Shown here one piece after another: positions 1 through 6,940 of a stretch of DNA of 15,010 nt. The position numbers were made by a program, and so were the translations under genes. The first letter of the stretch is position 1; the number at the start of each line of letters is the position of its first letter. The stretch is taken from positions 1-15,010 of the forward strand of contig JAZRTS010000196.1 of the NCBI GenBank assembly GCA_045652135.1, read 5' to 3'. The notes beneath the pieces were generated by a model that did not search any database, was not told where the DNA came from, and saw nothing but the letters and a program-made list of their open reading frames with translations. The DNA comes from RGIG7213 sp045652135. GTDB taxonomy: Bacteria; Bacillota; Clostridia; Oscillospirales; CAG-272.

Positions 1-2
1 TA

Positions 3-575
3 AAGAGGCAATACGGAAGCGAGCCTTTGAAAAATCAAAGCTACGGAAAAATAATAAACGAAAAGCATTTTGACAGAATTCAGGGACTGATAAATGCTGA
101 AAAAACGGTGTTCGGCGGTGAATCCGACCGTCAAACACTTAAAATCTCCCCAACCGTTATGACGGATGTAAAATGGTCCGACAATGTTATGGGGCAGGAA
201 ATATTCGGTCCCGTTCTGCCGATATTAACGTATGACAAATTCAGCGAAGTGTTCAATTTCCTTTCCGATAAACCGAAGCCGTTGGCGCTTTATTTCTTCT
301 CCGAAAATAAAAAGCGTATCAATGCCGTGACATCACGCATCCAATATGGCGGCGGTTGTATAAACGATACGATAATACACCTTGCAACAAGTGAAATGGG
401 CTTCGGCGGTGTCGGTGAAAGCGGAATGGGCAGCTATCACGGCAAAATAGGATTTGATACGTTTTCACATATCAAAAGCATTGTTGACAAAAAGACGTGG
501 CTTGATCTGCCTGTACGCTATCAGCCGTATAAAAAAGGATTTTATGAAAAAGCCGTCAGATTTTTCTTGAAATAA
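3..575 (+). CDS. Aldehyde dehydrogenase, C-terminal fragment (5' end outside window)
   Basis: This is the C-terminal 190 residues of an NAD(P)+-dependent aldehyde dehydrogenase, which oxidises aldehydes to carboxylates in the cytoplasm. The reading frame is open from base 3, so the gene is cut by the window edge. A TTG at 27 has no Shine-Dalgarno site and lies inside conserved sequence (QYG..P...SYGKIINEKHFDRI), so it is not the start. Visible family marks are the EIFGPVLPI segment, whose Glu contacts the cofactor ribose in the family, and the GGGCINDT and FGGVGESGMGSYHGK segments followed by FDTFSHIKS. These resemble the class 3 (fatty/aromatic aldehyde, YwdH-like) branch. The catalytic Cys and general-base Glu would be further upstream and are not visible. 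The natural substrate cannot be told. The gene converges on the XRE gene, with a bidirectional hairpin between them. Confidence 0.9.
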   Translation, partial: KRQYGSEPLKNQSYGKIINEKHFDRIQGLINAEKTVFGGESDRQTLKISPTVMTDVKWSDNVMGQEIFGPVLPILTYDKFSEVFNFLSDKPKPLALYFFSENKKRINAVTSRIQYGGGCINDTIIHLATSEMGFGGVGESGMGSYHGKIGFDTFSHIKSIVDKKTWLDLPVRYQPYKKGFYEKAVRFFLK

Positions 576-627
576 ATATTTCCGTAAGGAAATATCTGCG
601 CCCGCCGAGGGGGGTGGCGAGGCGCAG
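576..627 (+). repeat. Structured intergenic repeat, short copy
   Basis: Two hairpins sit back to back, starting on the base after the aldehyde dehydrogenase stop. The first is ATATTTCC/GGAAATAT (576-583 with 588-595) closed by a GTAA loop. The second pairs CTGCGCCCGCC (596-606) with GGCG plus GGCGCAG (616-619 and 621-627, one bulged A) around a loop containing GA and six Gs. The same architecture, in the same orientation, recurs at 1072-1166, so this looks like one member of a small dispersed repeat family (REP- or MITE-like). There is no coding capacity. Whether it acts as an RNA structure, a transcription attenuator or a mobile remnant is not decided by the sequence. Confidence 0.65.
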
Positions 628-660
628 CAAAGATAAAAGAAATAATAAATATATAAATAT

Positions 661-689
661 CAAAGGCAGACTCATTGAGTCTGCCTTTG
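661..689. terminator. Bidirectional hairpin terminator between convergent genes
   Basis: The sequence CAAAGGCAGACTCA is followed after one T by its exact reverse complement, giving a stem of about 12 pairs with a tiny loop. It lies between the convergent aldehyde dehydrogenase and XRE genes. Reading leftward, just after the XRE stop, it is followed by an AT-rich tract without a long pure U run. Reading rightward it is followed by TGCTATTTGTC. It is probably used in both directions, with termination strength uncertain. Confidence 0.7.
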
Positions 690-691
690 TG

Positions 692-1003
692 CTATTTGTC
701 GTTCAATCGTTCTGCTAAATTTATAAGAGCTTTTAAGTTATCCTCGGACATATTCTGTGTTAAGGTGTATAATTCGCGAACAAGTTGAGGCTCATCCACA
801 GTGTCATCAAAAAAATCTTTTGGTGTTACACCGAGGTACTCACAGATATAGAGGAATTCACTCATTGAAGGCATTGCACGACCTGACGAAATACTCTGTA
901 TATAACTTTTGCTGTGTCCTAAATCCGTACTCATTCTGTATTCGGACACATTCTTTTTCATTCTTAAAATCGAAATGCGTTCTCGTATAAACTGCAAATC
1001 CAT
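692..1003 (-). CDS. Small XRE-family helix-turn-helix regulator
   Basis: This is a 103-residue DNA-binding protein of the XRE/Cro-CI type. Residues about 6-60 form the five-helix HTH: the start has FIRERISILRMKKNVS, then STDLGHSKSYIQSISSGRAMPS as turn and recognition helix, then EFLYICEYLGVTPKDFF. A short acidic and helical tail of about 40 residues follows, possibly for dimerisation. I chose the ATG at 1003 because GAGGTG (1015-1010) lies six bases before it. The in-frame GTG three codons upstream is part of that ribosome site. The gene stands alone: no toxin, phage or transporter partner is adjacent, so its targets are unknown and autoregulation is only a guess. It is framed by two copies of a structured repeat and ends at a hairpin terminator. 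Confidence 0.88.
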   Translation of the reverse strand: MDLQFIRERISILRMKKNVSEYRMSTDLGHSKSYIQSISSGRAMPSMSEFLYICEYLGVTPKDFFDDTVDEPQLVRELYTLTQNMSEDNLKALINLAERLNDK

Positions 1004-1009
1004 GGTTAA

Positions 1010-1015
1010 CACCTC
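1010..1015 (-). promoter_or_regulatory. Ribosome binding site that decides the XRE start
   Basis: GAGGTG with a six-base spacer to the ATG at 1003-1001. The competing GTG start overlaps this site and would have no usable Shine-Dalgarno sequence of its own. Confidence 0.75.
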
Positions 1016-1071
1016 GCTTTGTACTATTCTGCAATAATTTCACAGTAATAACATCTAAAACTTCATATTAT

Positions 1072-1166
1072 ATATTTCCGAAGGAAATATGCGCCCTACC
1101 GCCTGTGGCAGTTGACAGGCGTAACGTAGTTCGCCACGTCAACTGAGGGGGGGCAGGCGGGGGCGC
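1072..1166 (+). repeat. Structured intergenic repeat, long nested copy
   Basis: The same plan as the copy at 576-627 but larger. ATATTTCC/GGAAATAT (1072-1079 with 1083-1090) has a GAA loop. Next, GCGCCC (1091-1096) pairs with GGGCGC (1161-1166) and CCGCCTG (1099-1105) with CAGGCGG (1154-1160). Inside lies another stem, CAGTTGAC (1109-1116) with GTCAACTG (1138-1145), capped by GGCG/CGCC (1118-1121 with 1132-1135). A GA plus seven-G run (1145-1153) corresponds to the G-run loop of the short copy. The element occupies much of the 276-base gap between clpX and the XRE gene, upstream of the latter. On the minus strand a TATAAT lies at its outer edge (1067-1072), which might serve the XRE gene, but I see no matching -35. 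Confidence 0.65.
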
Positions 1167-1221
1167 ACGAAATACAAAGTGGTAAATGTATACTTTATAC
1201 AGAGAATTTATTTGAAAAGTA

Positions 1222-1281
1222 CAAGGGGTGACTCATATTGAAAATGATCTCCCAAATGAGTCGGCCCCTTTGCATTTTTTT
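1222..1281. terminator. Terminator after clpX, with T run on the + strand
   Basis: The stem pairs CAAGGGG (1222-1228) with CCCCTTTG (1265-1272) and GACTCAT (1230-1236) with ATGAGTC (1256-1262), around a loop of about 19 bases. Leftward, it follows the clpX stop (1282-1280) directly and is trailed by TACTTTTC, so it should end the tig-clpP-clpX transcript. Rightward, it is followed by seven Ts, an even better intrinsic terminator that would stop any transcript coming from the XRE side. Confidence 0.8.
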
Positions 1282-2581
1282 ATTCGCTTTTTCTGTACTG
1301 TATGGATATATCCGCTTTTTTCTTGACATAATCGCCCGTGATCGTGACCTTTTCGATAGTAGGATCAGAGGGAACTTTGTACATTATATCAAGCATAAGT
1401 TCCTCAACAATAGAGCGAAGTCCTCTTGCGCCTGCCGATTTTTCAATGGCAAGGGAGGCAATTTCATCAACTGCTTCGTCGGTGAATTCAAGCGCAACAC
1501 CGTCAAGCTCAAGCAGCTTTGTGTACTGCTTTACAAGTGAGTTTTTAGGCTCCTTGAGTATTCTTGCAAGTGCCGTCTTGTCGAGGGCATCAAGACAGGA
1601 AATTACGGGAAGTCTTCCCACAAGCTCCGGAATAAGACCGTATTTTACGATGTCGTGCGAGCATACACCGCTGTATATACCGTCACGCTTTTTCATCTCT
1701 GCGGTTATCTTTTCCGTGCCGAAGCCGACTGTCTGATTGCCTCGTCTTTGGTCGATTATCTTATCAAGCCCGTCGAATGCACCGCCGCAGATAAACAGAA
1801 TGTTTTCCGTGTTTATCTGTATAAATTCCTGATTGGGGTGCTTACGTCCACCCTGCGGAGGAACGTTTGCTGTTGTGCCCTCAAGAATTTTGAGAAGTGC
1901 CTGCTGTACGCCCTCACCCGAAACGTCTCTTGTTATCGAGCGGTTTTCGCTTTTGCGTGATATTTTATCTATCTCATCGATGTATATTATACCCTTTTCG
2001 GCGCGTTCGACATCATAATCAGCCGCCTGAATAAGACGTAAAAGGATATTTTCAACATCTTCGCCGACATATCCCGCTTCGGTGAGCGTTGTCGCATCTG
2101 CTATTGCAAACGGAACACGCATCGTTTTGGCAAGTGTCTGTGCGATATATGTTTTGCCGACCCCCGTAGGGCCTAAAAGCAACACGTTGCTTTTTTGGAT
2201 TTCGACGTCGGGCTTTTCCTGTTCTTTTTTCTTGTTCTTTTTGCCTTTGCCCGTGCCTTTTCTTTCCTCAAGGGTAAGTATACGCTTATAGTGGTTGTAA
2301 ACTGCAACCGAAAGCGTCTTTTTGGCATAAGCCTGACCTATAACGTACTCGTCGAGGGCGGCGTGTATTTCCTGCGGCTTCGGAAGATTTGCAAACGTAA
2401 GCTTATCTTCATCTTTTTCCTGAATATCGTGTTCAAACTGTTCATCAAGTATTGAAGAACAAATGTCAACGCAAAGCTCGCAAATGCAAGCGCCCGAAGG
2501 TGCGGGAATTATCAGAACGTCGTCCGATTCACTTCTGCCGCAAAAAGAACATTTAAGTTCGGTGTTATTTTTATTATCCAT
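1280..2581 (-). CDS. clpX: ClpX, ATP-dependent unfoldase of the ClpXP protease
   Basis: This is a full-length (433 aa) AAA+ unfoldase. Its cytoplasmic hexamer recognises tagged or specific substrates, unfolds them and threads them into ClpP. The N-terminal zinc domain has CxxC pairs at Cys11/14 and Cys34/37. Walker A GPTGVGKT is at 137-144, the substrate-gripping pore loop GYVG at 170-173, and Walker B IIYIDEID at 198-205. An RKH loop (GGRKHPNQEF) follows, then the ClpP-docking loop, here VGF where IGF is usual, and sensor-2 GARGLRS. A lysine-rich linker (about residues 107-124) before Walker A is longer and more basic than I expect. The gene starts 8 bases after clpP with only AGGA nearly touching the ATG, so translation is probably coupled to clpP. 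It is the last gene of the operon. Confidence 0.98.
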   Translation of the reverse strand: MDNKNNTELKCSFCGRSESDDVLIIPAPSGACICELCVDICSSILDEQFEHDIQEKDEDKLTFANLPKPQEIHAALDEYVIGQAYAKKTLSVAVYNHYKRILTLEERKGTGKGKKNKKKEQEKPDVEIQKSNVLLLGPTGVGKTYIAQTLAKTMRVPFAIADATTLTEAGYVGEDVENILLRLIQAADYDVERAEKGIIYIDEIDKISRKSENRSITRDVSGEGVQQALLKILEGTTANVPPQGGRKHPNQEFIQINTENILFICGGAFDGLDKIIDQRRGNQTVGFGTEKITAEMKKRDGIYSGVCSHDIVKYGLIPELVGRLPVISCLDALDKTALARILKEPKNSLVKQYTKLLELDGVALEFTDEAVDEIASLAIEKSAGARGLRSIVEELMLDIMYKVPSDPTIEKVTITGDYVKKKADISIQYRKSE

Positions 2582-2589
2582 ATCCTGAA

Positions 2590-3189
2590 TTACTTCTTGG
2601 TTATTATTTCATCAATGAGTCCGTAAGCCTTTGCTTCTTCTGCAGTCATATAATTGTCGCGGTCTGTATCGATACAAACCTGCTCATATGACTTGCCTGT
2701 GTTTTGGGCAAGTATACGGTTCATTTTTTCTTTTGTTCGGAGAAGGTGATCGGCATGTATCTTTATGTCAGATGCCTGGCCGCTCAAACCTCCGCCGCCT
2801 ATCAAAGGCTGATGTATCATTATTTCGCTGTTCGGCAGGGCAAAACGCTTGCCTTTTGCGCCTGCGGAGAGCAGAAATGAGCCCATGCTTGCTGCCATAC
2901 CTATACAGATTGTTGAAACGTCACATTTAATATAATTCATCGTATCGTATATTGCCATGCCGTCTGTGATGGAACCGCCGGGTGAATTGATGTAGAAATA
3001 TATATCACGGTCGGGGTCAACCGCTTCGAGGTAAAGCATCTGAGCAACTATAACAGCGGACGTTGCGTGGTTGACATCCTGCGTAAGCATTATTATCCTA
3101 TCGTTCAAAAGACGTGAGAAAATGTCATATGAACGCTCGCCTCTGCCCGTTTGCTCAATGACGTACGGTATAGTTATGGAGTTGTGCAT
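2590..3189 (-). CDS. clpP: ClpP, ATP-dependent Clp protease proteolytic subunit
   Basis: This is a 199-residue serine peptidase of family S14. In the family it forms a barrel of two heptameric rings that degrades proteins delivered by ClpX or other Clp ATPases. The catalytic triad can be placed at Ser101 (GMAASMG), His126 (MIHQP) and Asp178 (DTDRDNY). YINSPGGS and the C-terminal AEEAKAYGLIDEI are typical. The N-terminus (IPYVIEQTGRGERSYDIFSRLL) matches the usual processed start, so there is little or no propeptide. After His126, a GGGG stretch makes the handle approach about three residues longer than in well-known bacterial ClpPs. A good AAAGGGA ribosome site lies in the 13-base gap after tig. 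The gene is the middle cistron of tig-clpP-clpX. Confidence 0.98.
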   Translation of the reverse strand: MHNSITIPYVIEQTGRGERSYDIFSRLLNDRIIMLTQDVNHATSAVIVAQMLYLEAVDPDRDIYFYINSPGGSITDGMAIYDTMNYIKCDVSTICIGMAASMGSFLLSAGAKGKRFALPNSEIMIHQPLIGGGGLSGQASDIKIHADHLLRTKEKMNRILAQNTGKSYEQVCIDTDRDNYMTAEEAKAYGLIDEIITKK

Positions 3190-3202
3190 AAAAGTCCCTT
3201 TC

Positions 3203-4498
3203 TTACTCGGTTATTGTTTTTTCTGTGATAACTGCCTTTTCTCTCAACAGATCAAGAGCCTTCTTGAGTGTGAGATGATAGAATACGTCTTCCTTGAGAA
3301 GCTGTTCTTTGATCTTTGCTACTTCAAGACCTGAAGATTCTGCCAAAGATGCGTATTCTGCCTCAACTTCTTCATCTGTTACGGTGATATTTTCAAGTTC
3401 TGCAATCTTTTCAAGCGCAAGTCTTGTCTTTACCTGACGTTCAGCCTGAGGTCTTGCCTGCTCCTTGAGATCATCAATGGTTGTGCCTGTGTACTGCATA
3501 TAGATGTCAAGGTTCATACCCTGCTGCATAAGACGTGTTTCGAAATTGCGAAGCTCGCTGAATATTTCATTTTCGATCATTACAGCGGGAACTTCAACTG
3601 TTGTCTTTGTAAGAAGTGCATCAACAAGCTTTTCTTCAAGCATATTGTTTGCAATGTTGTTGCTTCTTTCTGTGAGTTTAGCCTTAACGTCTGCTTTGTA
3701 TTCATCAAGTGTGTCAAATTCTGAAACATCCTTTGCAAATTCGTCATCAAGCTCGGGAAGTTCTTCGAATTCGATCTTGTGAAGCTTACAAGCAAAAACT
3801 GCTGCCTTACCCTTGAGGTCTTCAGCGTGGTAATCTTCAGGGAAAGTTACGTTTACGTCGAATGCATCGTCAACATTGTGACCCTCGATCTGTGCTTCGA
3901 ATCCAGGGATAAAGCTGCCTGAACCGAGCTTAAGCTTGTGGCCTTCGTCCTTACCGCCTGCAAATTCGACACCGTCGATAGAACCGCAGTAGTCGATAGT
4001 AACTGTATCGCCGTTCTGTGCAGCTCTGTCAGTAACTTCAACCATACGTGCGTTTGCGCGGCGGCGGCGTTCGATCTCAGCATCAACGTCCTCGTCCTTT
4101 ACGGGTGTTATTGTCTTTTCGAGTTCGAATCCGAAGTAATCTGCAACGGATACTTCGGGCTTAACATAGAACTTTGCCTTGACAATGATCTCGTCAGCTT
4201 CGAAAGAACCGAAATCAAATTCGGGCTGGCTGATAGGCTCAAGACCTGATTCCTTGAGTGCTTCCTCGTATACTTCGGGAAGAATTTCGTTAAGTGCATC
4301 GTTATAGAAGAAATCGGAGCCGTACATCTTTTCGATAACGGACTTGGGAGCTTTACCCTTGCGGAAGCCGGGAACGGCGATAGCTCCTACCTTCTTCTTG
4401 TATGCTTTTGCCACAGCGGCATCAAAATTTGCCTTTTCTATGGAAATTTCCAACTCACGTACGTTTATTTCGGGAGTTGATACGTTTTTCAGACTCAT
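3203..4498 (-). CDS. tig: Trigger factor, ribosome-bound chaperone / prolyl isomerase
   Basis: This is a 431-residue trigger factor, full family length. It binds the ribosome near the tunnel exit, shields nascent chains and has peptidyl-prolyl isomerase activity. The ribosome-docking signature GFRKGKAP is at residues 44-51 in the N-terminal domain. The FKBP-type domain spans about 162-245 (NGDTVTIDYCGSIDG ... GSGSFIPGFE). The rest is the helical C-terminal chaperone domain, rich in Glu and Lys. The ATG follows GGAGGA by eight bases, and a strong promoter lies just upstream, so this is the first gene of the tig-clpP-clpX operon. Codon use is strongly biased (GAA, AAG, CTT), as expected for a highly expressed gene. 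Confidence 0.98.
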   Translation of the reverse strand: MSLKNVSTPEINVRELEISIEKANFDAAVAKAYKKKVGAIAVPGFRKGKAPKSVIEKMYGSDFFYNDALNEILPEVYEEALKESGLEPISQPEFDFGSFEADEIIVKAKFYVKPEVSVADYFGFELEKTITPVKDEDVDAEIERRRRANARMVEVTDRAAQNGDTVTIDYCGSIDGVEFAGGKDEGHKLKLGSGSFIPGFEAQIEGHNVDDAFDVNVTFPEDYHAEDLKGKAAVFACKLHKIEFEELPELDDEFAKDVSEFDTLDEYKADVKAKLTERSNNIANNMLEEKLVDALLTKTTVEVPAVMIENEIFSELRNFETRLMQQGMNLDIYMQYTGTTIDDLKEQARPQAERQVKTRLALEKIAELENITVTDEEVEAEYASLAESSGLEVAKIKEQLLKEDVFYHLTLKKALDLLREKAVITEKTITE

Positions 4499-4535
4499 TT
4501 TTTTAGTCCTCCGTTAATTTAATATATAATACACC

Positions 4536-4563
4536 ATTATACACGTAGGGAAAATAAAGTCAA
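4536..4563 (-). promoter_or_regulatory. Sigma-A-type promoter of tig-clpP-clpX
   Basis: TTGACT and a perfect TATAAT are separated by 16 bases, in the 81-base gap between the metallophosphoesterase stop and tig. The predicted transcription start is about 30 bases before the tig ATG, leaving a short leader with the GGAGGA site. I see no CtsR or CIRCE operator between them, so heat-shock control is not supported by the sequence. Confidence 0.8.
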
Positions 4564-4579
4564 CAGAAAATTAAAAATT

Positions 4580-5290
4580 TTAATAAATAATTTTATATGG
4601 CTTAAAATTCAAGTGATCTGCTGATACCATTTTGTACGTAATTCCGTTATGTAAGGTGTCAGAAATATTTCTGTGTATGCCGTGTATGTGACCGTAAAAG
4701 CACAGCTTTACACCAAATTCGGAAAGAGTTTGCGTTATTTCCTCGCACAGATATGCGCCGTATACGGGAGGAAAGTGCAGTACTGCCACTATCGGCTTAT
4801 CTGCTGACAGCTTGCGTCCTTCTTCCAGACTTGAGCGAAGACGCATATTTTCACGGTTTACGATCTTTTTGTTGTCGGCATTTGATTCCGGAATGTTTTT
4901 TTCATCAGTGTACCAACCGCGTGAACCGCACAGAATAAAATCACCCATATCATACGCATTGTTGCGCAAAACGGAAAATTCAAGACCGTTTTCCTCAAAA
5001 AACGCGTTCATTTTTTTGACCGTGTTCCACCAGAAGTCGTGATTCCCCTCAAGAAGTATTTTTCTGCCGGGCAGAGCGTTGATAAATTTAAGATCCGGAA
5101 GTGCCGTATCAAATTCCATTCCCCACGAGGTGTCGCCCGCGAGAATGACCGTGTCGTCCGATGTCACGTTATCAAGCCAATTTTGTTTTATTTTTTCTGT
5201 ATAATCAGCCCATCTTCCGCCGAAAACCTCCATGGTTTTCGTTTTATCTCCAAACGGGAGATGAAGGTCGGCTATAACGAATACTGACAT
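4580..5290 (-). CDS. Calcineurin-like metallophosphoesterase
   Basis: This is a 236-residue predicted cytoplasmic phosphohydrolase with the full dinuclear-metal motif set: DLH (Asp8, His10), GDTSW (Asp53), GNHDFWW (Asn83, His84), LHFPP (His172) and GHIHG (His201, His203). There is no signal peptide or membrane segment. The whole protein resembles the COG1768 type of small stand-alone phosphoesterase common in Clostridia, whose substrate is not established. The ATG at 5290 follows GAGG by five bases. The gene is divergent from the DUF1540 gene across 75 bases and on the same strand as tig. The tig promoter lies behind it, so it is probably transcribed separately, although read-through into tig is possible because no terminator is obvious. 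Confidence 0.93.
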   Translation of the reverse strand: MSVFVIADLHLPFGDKTKTMEVFGGRWADYTEKIKQNWLDNVTSDDTVILAGDTSWGMEFDTALPDLKFINALPGRKILLEGNHDFWWNTVKKMNAFFEENGLEFSVLRNNAYDMGDFILCGSRGWYTDEKNIPESNADNKKIVNRENMRLRSSLEEGRKLSADKPIVAVLHFPPVYGAYLCEEITQTLSEFGVKLCFYGHIHGIHRNISDTLHNGITYKMVSADHLNFKPYKIIY

Positions 5291-5365
5291 ATATACCTCG
5301 TAACTGCGTATAAAAGCGGTGTTATTTGCAAATACTTTTTTCAGAAATCAGAAAGGAGAAGAAAT

Positions 5366-5545
5366 ATGGAACTCAAAGACAAGAGCCCCAAGCATATAAA
5401 GGGAATCGGCTGTGATGTAAAAAACTGCGTATACCACGACGGCGAATGTTATTGTACTGCGAACAAGGTATCGATAGGTCCGTCGTATGCAACGTCATCA
5501 AGTGACACGGTATGCGCAACATTCAAGGAAAAGTCATTCAGCTGA
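5366..5545 (+). CDS. DUF1540 domain protein, small five-cysteine protein
   Basis: A 59-residue gene. The ATG follows AAAGGAG by seven bases, a strong Shine-Dalgarno arrangement. The protein starts MELKDKSPKHIKGIGCDVKN, and cysteines fall at 16, 21, 28, 30 and 50 in the pattern IGCDVKNC-VYHDG-ECYC-TA ... SDTVCATF. This is the DUF1540 arrangement, common in Clostridia. The clustered cysteines suggest metal binding, probably zinc, but no function is established. Its last 12 bases overlap the 3' end of murC on the other strand, tail to tail. Upstream it diverges from the metallophosphoesterase gene. A CTGACA/TATAA-like pair lies upstream but its spacing is poor. Confidence 0.85.
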   Translation: MELKDKSPKHIKGIGCDVKNCVYHDGECYCTANKVSIGPSYATSSSDTVCATFKEKSFS

Positions 5546-6934
5546 TTGCAGAATATCGATTATTTTGTTAACGTCGCCTGCTCCCATAATGATAACAGTA
5601 TCGTCGGGGGCAGCGATGCTTTTTATATATTCAGCCGTTTCTTCAAATCCGCCAACGTATTTACCCTTTGATATTTTGCCCGCAAGAAGCTCAGCTGACA
5701 TACCGAGCGTGTCTGTTTCGCGCGCAGGGTAAATGTCTGCTATTATAACCTCGTCACAGTTTTCAAGCGATGATGCAAAATTGTCAAGGAGTGCGGCTGT
5801 TCTTGAATATGTGTGCGGCTGGAAAACGACAGTGAGCTTGCCCGTACATATTTTGCGTGCCGCTGAAAGAGTTGCGGAGATTTCTGTGGGGTGGTGAGCA
5901 TAGTCGTCGTATATTTCCGCACCGTTAAGAGTCATTCTGTACTCGAAGCGGCGCTTTATTCCTGCAAAAGAATGTGCCGCTGATGCGAAAGCATCGCCGT
6001 CGGTTATACCGCAAGCCAAAGCAACGCCTGCGCTTGCAAGCGTATTATAAACGTTGTGCATGCCGAATACGGAAAGCTTAACGTGCGCAAAAAACTTCTT
6101 ATCGAATATTATGTCGAATTCGGGTCTTCCGTTTGTAAAAGTTATATTTTCTGCGATAATTCTGGCATCTTTATTTTCTATACCGTATGAGTAAAGCTCA
6201 CCGTGATATCCTTCAGATGCAATAACGGCGCCCTCGGAATCAAAGTTAACGCAAGCCGCGCCGCCTTCCGATTGCGAAAGATATTTTTTGAAAGAAGCCA
6301 GGTAAACGTCGAAATTCTCAAAATAATCCGCGTGATCGTATTCCGCGTTAAGAACGACCGCAACGGAAGGGAAGAATGAAAGAAAAGAATCTTTATATTC
6401 GCATGCTTCGAATACGATGGAATCCCCCTTGCCTATATAATATTGCGAATTTATACCTGTGATGACAGCGCCGTTCATAACGGACGGATCCTTGCCGTTT
6501 TCTTTGAGAATGTTGTATATCATAGCTGTTGCCGTGCTCTTTCCGTGAGTACCCGCAACACCTATGGAACATCCGTATTCGGAGATGATGTATCCGAGAA
6601 AATCAGAACGATATATCATGTTAACTATATGCGTTGTCGCGTATGAATATTCAGGGTTATCATCACCGATTGCCGCATTGTACACCACAACCGAGAATTG
6701 TGTTATATTTTTGACATCGTGACCTTCCTGCACTTCTATTCCCATATTGCGGAGCTTATCGGTTGTGTCCGACATTGACCTGTCACTTCCACCTACCGTA
6801 AGACCGTTTTTCTTTGATATTATGGCAAGTGAGGACATGGAAACACCCCCGATGCCGATAAAATAAACGTTTTTTTCGTTTTTAAGTATCTCCCTTATTT
6901 CATCGGGAGAATAGTGTTTTCTTTCATTTTTCAT
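5534..6934 (-). CDS. murC: MurC, UDP-N-acetylmuramate--L-alanine ligase
   Basis: A 466-residue ligase that adds L-alanine to UDP-MurNAc using ATP, the first amino-acid step of peptidoglycan stem-peptide synthesis in the cytoplasm. It shows the three Mur domains: the UDP-binding N-terminus with FIGIGG (27-30), a central ATPase domain with P-loop AGTHGKST (128-134) and EACEYKDSF, LNAEYDHADYF and GMHNVYN, and a C-terminal domain with DDYAHHPTEI and FQPHTYSR. The P-loop has Ser where Thr is more usual. I chose the ATG at 6934 because GTGAGG lies six bases before it. The GTG four codons upstream is part of that ribosome site. It is divergent from spoVG, and its 3' end overlaps the DUF1540 gene by 12 bases. 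Confidence 0.97.
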   Translation of the reverse strand: MKNERKHYSPDEIREILKNEKNVYFIGIGGVSMSSLAIISKKNGLTVGGSDRSMSDTTDKLRNMGIEVQEGHDVKNITQFSVVVYNAAIGDDNPEYSYATTHIVNMIYRSDFLGYIISEYGCSIGVAGTHGKSTATAMIYNILKENGKDPSVMNGAVITGINSQYYIGKGDSIVFEACEYKDSFLSFFPSVAVVLNAEYDHADYFENFDVYLASFKKYLSQSEGGAACVNFDSEGAVIASEGYHGELYSYGIENKDARIIAENITFTNGRPEFDIIFDKKFFAHVKLSVFGMHNVYNTLASAGVALACGITDGDAFASAAHSFAGIKRRFEYRMTLNGAEIYDDYAHHPTEISATLSAARKICTGKLTVVFQPHTYSRTAALLDNFASSLENCDEVIIADIYPARETDTLGMSAELLAGKISKGKYVGGFEETAEYIKSIAAPDDTVIIMGAGDVNKIIDILQSAE

Positions 6935-6940
6935 AAAAAA

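Noticed and set aside
27..29. TTG start for a complete short aldehyde dehydrogenase-like gene
   Set aside because: The frame stays open to the window edge with family-like residues before the TTG, and no ribosome site precedes it. The gene is simply cut.
692..1003. XRE gene as the antitoxin of a toxin-antitoxin pair
   Set aside because: No second small gene is adjacent on the same strand. The neighbours are the convergent aldehyde dehydrogenase and clpX.
576..1166. CRISPR array or insertion sequence around the two structured repeats
   Set aside because: There are only two copies of unequal length with a gene between them, no regular spacers, no transposase and no obvious target-site duplication.
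1238..1540. Open frames on the strand opposite clpX, clpP, tig and the metallophosphoesterase
   Set aside because: They lie fully inside well-supported genes, have no ribosome sites and give low-complexity Ser/Phe/Cys-rich translations typical of antisense shadows.
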